Positions 1 through 5,091 of a DNA stretch of 5,091 nucleotides are shown here, one piece after another (position 1 is the stretch's first letter; the number at the start of each line of letters is the position of its first letter). This DNA is from an uncultured Oscillospiraceae bacterium (GTDB lineage: Bacteria > Bacillota > Clostridia > Oscillospirales > Acutalibacteraceae), in contig URPQ01000097.1 of the NCBI GenBank assembly GCA_900549755.1, positions 1 through 5,091 on the forward strand, given 5' to 3'. Made by a program: the position numbers and the translations under genes. The notes below the pieces were generated by a model that was not told the origin of the DNA, ran no database searches, and was given only the letters and a program-made list of their open reading frames with translations.

Positions 1-753
1 GGCATCATTTCAAGCTGGGTTACCGATTTGCAGCCGTGGCGTATGCAGGTGCCTACGCAGTCATTGCCAGTATCGCCGCCGCCTACTATTACAACGTCCT
101 TACCCTTAGCGGATATAAAGCCCGATTGAAGCTTATTATCAAGCAGCGCCTTTGTGGTGGATTTAAGAAAATCAACCGCAAAGTAAATCCCCTTAATATC
201 GCGGTTTTCGGCTTTCAGGTCTCGCGCATTACCCGCACCGCAGCAAAGCACCACCGCGTCATAGGTCTTTAAAAGCTCGTCGGCGGAAATATCCTTTCCT
301 ACGTCCACACCCGTTTTAAACTCTATGCCCTCGTCGGTCATAAGCTTTACGCGGCGGTCAACAATCTGCTTTTCAAGCTTCATATTCGGTATGCCGTACA
401 TTAAAAGCCCGCCTATGCGGTCATCCTTTTCGTAAACGGTTACATTATGACCGCGGCTGTTAAGCCGCTGCGCGCAGGCAAGTCCCGAGGGACCCGAGCC
501 TACCACCGCCACGCGCTTGCCTGTTCTTACCTCGGGCGGGTGGGGCTTCACCCAGCCGTTTTTATAGCCCTCTTCAATAATTGCAAGCTCGTTTTCCTTA
601 ACGGTTACCGAGCTTCCGTAAAGCCCGCAGGAGCAAGCCGTCTCGCATAGCGCGGGGCATACCCTGCCCGTAAACTCGGGGAAGCTTGCGGTTTTGGTAA
701 GCCGTGCTAAAGCGTACTCCCAGTTGCCGTTATAAATTTCGTCATTCCACTCG

Positions 754-786
754 GGTATAAGGTTATGCAGCGGGCAGCCCTATACC
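754..786 (-). repeat. Imperfect inverted repeat around the gltD TAG codon
   Basis: In the mRNA sense, GGUAUAGGG (786 to 778) can pair with CCUUAUACC (762 to 754). This gives nine pairs, one of them G-U, around a 15-base loop. Inside the loop UGC (776-774) can pair with GCA (768-766), adding a short inner stem. The UAG codon (782-780) lies in the 5' arm: U782 pairs with A758, A781 with U759, and G780 with U760 as the wobble. The repeat is real in the sequence, but it lies in coding DNA and may be chance. It has no U tract, so it is not a terminator. Confidence 0.5.
780..782 (-). other. In-frame amber codon (TAG) inside gltD
   Basis: Reading the minus strand from the ATG at 974, codon 65 is TAG, in the context M-V-TAG-G-C-P-L-H-N. 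It lies between the third (C54) and fourth (C67) cysteines of the N-terminal Fe-S motif. From memory of clostridial GltD proteins, the residue before GCPL is commonly Ser; TCG (Ser) is one base away from TAG. The frame is the same on both sides, so this is a substitution, not a frameshift. Confidence 0.95.
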
Positions 787-981
787 ATTCCGCCGAGCTT
801 CATTGCCGACTGGCAGAACGGCACGCCGCAGTTCATACAGCGCGCACCCTGTTTTTGGCGCTCCGCCTTTTGCATTGGGGAATGAAATTCATTGAAATTC
901 TTTATTCTTTCAAGCGGTTCTACCGATTTATTGTTTTCTCTCTCGTAATCCAAAAATCCTGTTGGTTTTCCCATTTTTATT

Positions 982-990
982 CCCCTCCTT
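982..990 (-). promoter_or_regulatory. Ribosome binding site of gltD, overlapping the gltB stop
   Basis: On the minus strand AAGGAGGGG overlaps the last two bases of the gltB TAA stop (989-991). Its GGAGG core sits 9 bases before the gltD ATG. The 14-base gap between the genes leaves no room for a separate promoter or terminator. The two subunits are thus probably made from one mRNA, with gltD translation likely coupled to the end of gltB. It also fixes the gltD start at 974. Confidence 0.85.
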
Positions 991-3900
991 ATTTCTGTAC
1001 CGAATAAAAGGCTTCAAGCTCGGCTTCTTCATATGGCAGACCCTTTTCCTCAAAGCGGCTTATTTCCTGTAACATTCGGCTGTAATCGTTCGGCACTATC
1101 TTTTTAAAGTAAGGCAGATAATTTGCAAAATCGTGAAGTATGCGCGCACCTTTAGGCGAACCTGTGGCGGCAACGTGCTTTTCAATCATAGATTTAAGCT
1201 CCTCAATATCGTGCTTTTCCTCTACGCCCGTCATTGTAACAAGCTCCTTGTTAAGCCTTAAATAAAAATCATAGTTTTCATCAAGCACATAGGCAATGCC
1301 GCCGCTCATACCCGCGGCAAAATTTTTGCCCGTAGGCCCTAAAATCACGGCTCTGCCGCCCGTCATATACTCGCAGCCGTGGTCGCCAGTGCCCTCGCAA
1401 ACGGCGCATGCGCCCGAATTTCTAACGCAGAAACGCTCGCCCGCAATACCGTTTATATAAGCCTCGCCGGATGTCGCCCCGTAAAGCGCCACGTTGCCTA
1501 TTATAATGTTTTCTTCCGCCCTGTATTTTGCGTTTTCGGGGGGAGCCACAATGAGCTTACCGCCCGATAAACCCTTGCCGAAATAATCGTTACTGTCGCC
1601 TGTCAAGCGAATGGTAAGCCCTTTCGGAATAAACGCCCCGAAGGACTGACCGCCGCCGCCCTTGCAGTTTATAGTATAGGTGTCGTCGGGCAAAGTATTT
1701 TTATACTTCTTTGTAATTTCCGAGCCGAAAATAGTGCCGAGCGTTCGGTTGGTACTCGATACCTCAATATCAATTGCTTTCGGCTTGCCTGTTTTAAGCG
1801 CCGTTTTAAAGGCGGGAATTATAACCGCCTCGTCCACGGTTTTTTCAAGCTCAAAGTTAAATACGTTATCGGCTTTAAAATGCTTATCCTCCTGCGGGGC
1901 GGAATTATCGCTGTAAAGTATTTGCGAAAGGTCAGCCATTGCCGCGCGCTTTGTAACGGTTTTTTCGCGCACTTTAATAAGGTCGGTGCGTCCCACAAGC
2001 TCCTCGACCGTGCGAACGCCCAGTTTCGCCATAATCTCGCGCAGTTCCTCAGCAATATACATCATAAAGTTTATAACATATTCGGGCTTGCCGCAGAAAC
2101 GCTTTCTAAGCTCAGGGTTTTGCGTGGCAATACCGCAGGGGCAGGTATCAAGGTTGCACACGCGCATCATAATACAGCCCATGGTAATCAGCGGCGCGGT
2201 TGCAAAGCCGAATTCCTCCGCGCCTAAAATGGCGGCAATCGCTACGTCTCTGCCGCTCATAAGCTTGCCGTCGGTTTCAAGTATAACGCGTGAGCGCAGC
2301 CCGTTCTGAATAAGGGTCTGGTGCGCCTCGGAAAGCCCCAACTCCCACGGCAGCCCCGCATTGTGTATAGAGCTTTGCGGCGCGGCGCCCGTGCCGCCGT
2401 CGTAACCTGAAATCAGCACCACCTGCGCGCCTGCCTTGGCAACGCCCGCGGCAATTGAGCCGACTCCCGCCTCGGACACCAATTTTACCGAAATGCGCGC
2501 GTCGCGGTTGGCGTTTTTGAGGTCGAAAATAAGCTGGGCTAAATCTTCAATTGAATAAATATCGTGGTGCGGCGGCGGAGAAATAAGCGATACACCGGGG
2601 GTTGAATAACGCGTTTTCGCAATCCACGGGTAGACTTTCTTACCCGGCAGATGTCCGCCCTCGCCGGGCTTTGCGCCCTGCGCCATTTTAATTTGAATTT
2701 CCTTTGCCGAAACCAAATATTCGCTTGTAACGCCGAAACGGCCCGACGCCACCTGCTTAATTGCGCTGCCGCGCTCTGTGCCCAGTCTTTCGGGGCGCTC
2801 GCCGCCCTCGCCCGAGTTTGATTTTCCGCCGAGGCGGTTCATGGCAATCGCCATACATTCGTGTGCCTCCTGCGATATAGAACCGTAGGACATAGCGCCC
2901 GTTTTAAAGCGCTTTACAATTTCGCTTGCAGGCTCTACCTCTTCAAGCGGTACGGGCGTTACGCCCTCAGTATTAAACTCAAGCAAGCCGCGCAGCGTGT
3001 GCGGGCGGCGCTCGTTATCCACCATTGCGGTGTATTCCTTAAACCGCTCATATGAGCCGAATTGTGTCGCCTCGCGCAGTGCAATTACCGTTTCGGGGCT
3101 GTACATATGGTCTTCCTTATCATTACCCGAACGTAATTTATGCTCGCCGAAGCTGTCAAGCGTGGTATCAACCCCCAGCCCCAGCGGGTCAAAAGCGTGG
3201 CTGTGGCGGTACTCAACACCCTCGTTAATTTCTTCAAGCCCTATACCGCCAACGCGGCTTACGGTATTTGTAAAGTATTTATCAATAACCTCTTTGCTTA
3301 TGCCTATCGCCTCAAATATCTGTGACGACTGATAAGACTGAATTGTGGAAATACCCATTTTAGAGGCAATTTTTACTATGCCGTGAAGTATAGCGTTGTT
3401 ATAATCGCGTATAGCGGTGTGGTAGTCCTTATCAAGCAGCTTTTTATCAATAAGCTCGGTTATACATTCCTCGGCTAAATAGGGGTTTACGGCGCGCGCG
3501 CCGTAGCCTAACAGCGTTGCGAAGTGGTGAACATCGCGCGGCTCTGCACTTTCAAGTATTACAGAAAGCGCCGTGCGCTTTTTGGTGCGTATAAGGTGCT
3601 GCTCAATAGCCGAAACCGCCAAAAGCGACGGAATTGCAACGTGGTTTTCATCAACTCCGCGATCGGAAAGTATAAGTATGTTAGCGCCTTTTTTGTAAGC
3701 GCGGTCACACTCCACAAACAGGTGGTCGAGCGCGCGCTCAAGCGGCGTGTTTGTGTAATAAAGTAAGGAAACCGTTTCCACCTTAAAGCCGGGGCGGTTT
3801 ATAGCCTTTATTTTTACAAGTTCGGCGGAGGTTATAATCGGGTTGGGTAGCTCCAAAACCCCGCAGTTTGCGGCGGTCTCGTTCAGTAGGTTACCGTCTG

Positions 3901-5091
3901 AACCCACATAAACGCAGGTATCTGTTACTACCTCCTCGCGTATAGCGTCAATAGGCGGATTGGTAACCTGTGCGAAAAGCTGTTTAAAGTAATTGAAAAG
4001 CGGCTGGTGCTTATCGGAAAGCATTGCAAGCGGAATATCCGTACCCATTGCGGCGGTAGCCTCAGCGCCGTTTTTCGCCATGGGAATAATGGCGTTGCGC
4101 ACGTCCTCATAGGTGTAACCGAACGCCTTGTATAGCCTGTCGCGGGTCTTTGAATCATAGCGCTCTATGCGGCAGTTAGGCATTTTAAGGTCGGAAAGCC
4201 GCACTAAATTCTGGTCGAGCCACTCGCCGTAGGGCTTTCTTGTGGCGTAGTAGCGTTTGCACTCCTCATCGGATATAATGCACTTTTTCGCCGTATCCAC
4301 AAGCAGCATTTTACCCGGCTCTAAGCGGCTTTTTTTAACAATATGCTCTGCGGGAATATCAAGCACGCCCACCTCGGATGATAAAATAAGCGTGTTATCG
4401 TCTGTTATATAATAGCGCGAGGGGCGCAGCCCGTTACGGTCTAACACCGCGCCTACGGTATCGCCGTCCGAAAAGAGTATGGCAGCGGGACCGTCCCACG
4501 GCTCCATCATTGTGGAGTAGTAGTGGTAAAAGTCCCTTTTAGCCCTTGTTATGGTCTTGCTGTTGCGCCACGGCTCGGGGATAGTAACCATTACGGCAAG
4601 CGGCAGATCCATTCCGTTCATAACAAGAAATTCCAGCGTGTTATCAAGCATGGCAGAGTCAGACCCCGCCGCGTTTACAACGGGCAGGATTTTATCCATA
4701 TCATCTTCCATAACGGCGCTTTCCATTGTTTCCTCGCGTGCCAGCATACGGTCAACGTTGCCGCGAATGGTGTTTATTTCGCCGTTGTGCAGTATAAAGC
4801 GGTTAGGGTGGGCGCGCTCCCAGCTGGGTGTTGTGTTGGTGGAAAAGCGCGAGTGCACAAGCGCTATTGCACTTTCATAAGCCGCATTTTGCAAATCAAG
4901 GTAAAAGCGGCGCAGCTGCCCCACCAAAAACATACCCTTGTAAACTATAGTGCGGCTTGATAACGAGGCAACATATGTATTATCGTTGCTCTGCTCAAAC
5001 ACGCGGCGGATTATATACAGCTTGCGGTCAAATTCAAGCCCCTTAGCCGTATCGTCGGGCTTTTTTAAAAAGCACTGCATAATGTGCGGCA
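989..5091 (-). CDS. gltB: Glutamate synthase (GOGAT) large subunit, 5' end cut off by the window
   Basis: This is the large subunit of glutamate synthase, which converts glutamine plus 2-oxoglutarate to two glutamates in the cytoplasm using electrons from GltD. Residues here are counted from the Met at 5080. The frame stays open to the window edge (codons for P-H-I precede that Met), so the true start and the N-terminal catalytic Cys of the glutaminase domain lie outside, probably about 150 residues upstream. Visible parts in order: the rest of the class II glutamine amidotransferase domain (HSRFSTNT at 76-83, HNGEINTIRGN at 98-108); the central domain, about 330-630; the FMN-binding synthase domain, about 700-1050 (FKTGAMSYGS at 725, KSNSGEGGE at 753, KPGEGGHLPG at 804, SGYDGGTGA at 891); the 3Fe-4S ligands C969, C975 and C980; and the C-terminal glycine-rich GXGXG domain, about 1090-1300. 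It ends in TAA at 989-991. The reading frame is intact with no in-frame TAG. gltD follows after 14 bases. The promoter lies outside the window. Confidence 0.96.
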   Translation of the reverse strand, partial: PHIMQCFLKKPDDTAKGLEFDRKLYIIRRVFEQSNDNTYVASLSSRTIVYKGMFLVGQLRRFYLDLQNAAYESAIALVHSRFSTNTTPSWERAHPNRFILHNGEINTIRGNVDRMLAREETMESAVMEDDMDKILPVVNAAGSDSAMLDNTLEFLVMNGMDLPLAVMVTIPEPWRNSKTITRAKRDFYHYYSTMMEPWDGPAAILFSDGDTVGAVLDRNGLRPSRYYITDDNTLILSSEVGVLDIPAEHIVKKSRLEPGKMLLVDTAKKCIISDEECKRYYATRKPYGEWLDQNLVRLSDLKMPNCRIERYDSKTRDRLYKAFGYTYEDVRNAIIPMAKNGAEATAAMGTDIPLAMLSDKHQPLFNYFKQLFAQVTNPPIDAIREEVVTDTCVYVGSDGNLLNETAANCGVLELPNPIITSAELVKIKAINRPGFKVETVSLLYYTNTPLERALDHLFVECDRAYKKGANILILSDRGVDENHVAIPSLLAVSAIEQHLIRTKKRTALSVILESAEPRDVHHFATLLGYGARAVNPYLAEECITELIDKKLLDKDYHTAIRDYNNAILHGIVKIASKMGISTIQSYQSSQIFEAIGISKEVIDKYFTNTVSRVGGIGLEEINEGVEYRHSHAFDPLGLGVDTTLDSFGEHKLRSGNDKEDHMYSPETVIALREATQFGSYERFKEYTAMVDNERRPHTLRGLLEFNTEGVTPVPLEEVEPASEIVKRFKTGAMSYGSISQEAHECMAIAMNRLGGKSNSGEGGERPERLGTERGSAIKQVASGRFGVTSEYLVSAKEIQIKMAQGAKPGEGGHLPGKKVYPWIAKTRYSTPGVSLISPPPHHDIYSIEDLAQLIFDLKNANRDARISVKLVSEAGVGSIAAGVAKAGAQVVLISGYDGGTGAAPQSSIHNAGLPWELGLSEAHQTLIQNGLRSRVILETDGKLMSGRDVAIAAILGAEEFGFATAPLITMGCIMMRVCNLDTCPCGIATQNPELRKRFCGKPEYVINFMMYIAEELREIMAKLGVRTVEELVGRTDLIKVREKTVTKRAAMADLSQILYSDNSAPQEDKHFKADNVFNFELEKTVDEAVIIPAFKTALKTGKPKAIDIEVSSTNRTLGTIFGSEITKKYKNTLPDDTYTINCKGGGGQSFGAFIPKGLTIRLTGDSNDYFGKGLSGGKLIVAPPENAKYRAEENIIIGNVALYGATSGEAYINGIAGERFCVRNSGACAVCEGTGDHGCEYMTGGRAVILGPTGKNFAAGMSGGIAYVLDENYDFYLRLNKELVTMTGVEEKHDIEELKSMIEKHVAATGSPKGARILHDFANYLPYFKKIVPNDYSRMLQEISRFEEKGLPYEEAELEAFYSVQK

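Larger units (their letters stand above)
1..974 (-). pseudogene. gltD: Glutamate synthase small subunit (NADPH-dependent), interrupted by an in-frame TAG; 3' end cut off by the window
   Basis: GltD is the flavoprotein that passes electrons from NADPH through FAD and 4Fe-4S clusters to GltB. The ATG at 972-974 is supported by a strong ribosome binding site and by the family-like opening MGKPTGF. Counting the TAG as codon 65, about 324 codons are present, against roughly 490 usual for this type, so the C-terminal third is off the left edge. Visible parts: Fe-S motif cysteines C46, C49, C54 and C67 (the last in GCPLHNLIPEWND), a second Cys group C106, C110, C114 and C116, the FAD-binding loop GSGPSG at 159-164 with acidic E182 at the end of the next strand, GGLLMYGIP around 188-196, and the NADPH loop GGGDTGND at 298-305. 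TAG at 780-782 ends the first piece after 64 residues. Downstream the frame is open and conserved, with no second lesion. No ATG follows until codon 192, and a GTG occurs at codon 142, so restart would lose the first Fe-S motif. Calling it a pseudogene is provisional: a sequencing error or UAG readthrough would make it a working gene. Confidence 0.85.

Noticed and set aside
72..83. Short GCC-type triplet repeat
   Set aside because: It is the run of Gly codons in the NADPH-binding loop GGGDTG of GltD.
740..782. A PYLIS-like or SECIS-like recoding element
   Set aside because: The codon is UAG, not UGA, so SECIS does not apply. The only stem seen includes the stop itself, not a structure placed after it, and I cannot match it to a known element.
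780..974. A stand-alone 64-residue ferredoxin-like or Cys-rich small protein
   Set aside because: It is the N-terminus of GltD. The same frame continues after the TAG with GCPLHN and the rest of the enzyme, and three cysteines alone do not make the usual cluster motif.
36..4960. Plus-strand open frames of 60-145 codons across the window
   Set aside because: They lie opposite gltB and gltD, show no recognisable domains and have compositions expected of antisense shadows.
5078..5080. Met at 5080 as the start of gltB
   Set aside because: The frame is open to the window edge, the sequence before it encodes more protein, and the N-terminal catalytic part of the glutaminase domain is missing. This Met is internal.
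1..5091. Genome-wide reassignment of UAG to a sense codon
   Set aside because: Over 1,360 codons of gltB contain no in-frame TAG, and gltD has only one. A fully reassigned codon should appear more often. Rare suppression is not excluded by this.

Overview
The window holds two minus-strand genes of one operon and nothing else of note: the 3' nine-tenths or so of gltB (glutamate synthase large subunit, 989 to the right edge) followed by the first two-thirds of gltD (glutamate synthase small subunit, 974 down to the left edge). Both ends are cut by the window. Together the two proteins would form NADPH-dependent GOGAT. GltB takes ammonia from glutamine and reduces 2-oxoglutarate at FMN, while GltD takes electrons from NADPH through FAD and Fe-S clusters.

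The proteins look like those of Bacillota, most likely an uncultured anaerobic Clostridia lineage (Oscillospiraceae-like). The reasons are the GltD opening MGKPTGF, the form GCPLHNLIPEWND, a strong AAGGAGGGG ribosome binding site, medium G+C, and frequent ATA, TTA and CTT codons. This placement is inference from remembered family features, not a search.

The one real anomaly is in gltD. Codon 65 is TAG (780-782, minus strand). It falls between the third and fourth cysteines of the N-terminal Fe-S motif, at a position where I recall related proteins usually having serine. The same frame then runs open for all of the remaining 779 bases and encodes a well-conserved GltD. The gene is therefore freshly broken, or misread in assembly, or translated through the UAG. 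The UAG also lies inside the 5' arm of a 9-bp imperfect inverted repeat (754-786), and its A takes part in the pairing. No new system is evident beyond this. gltB is otherwise ordinary, apart from a few extra cysteines.
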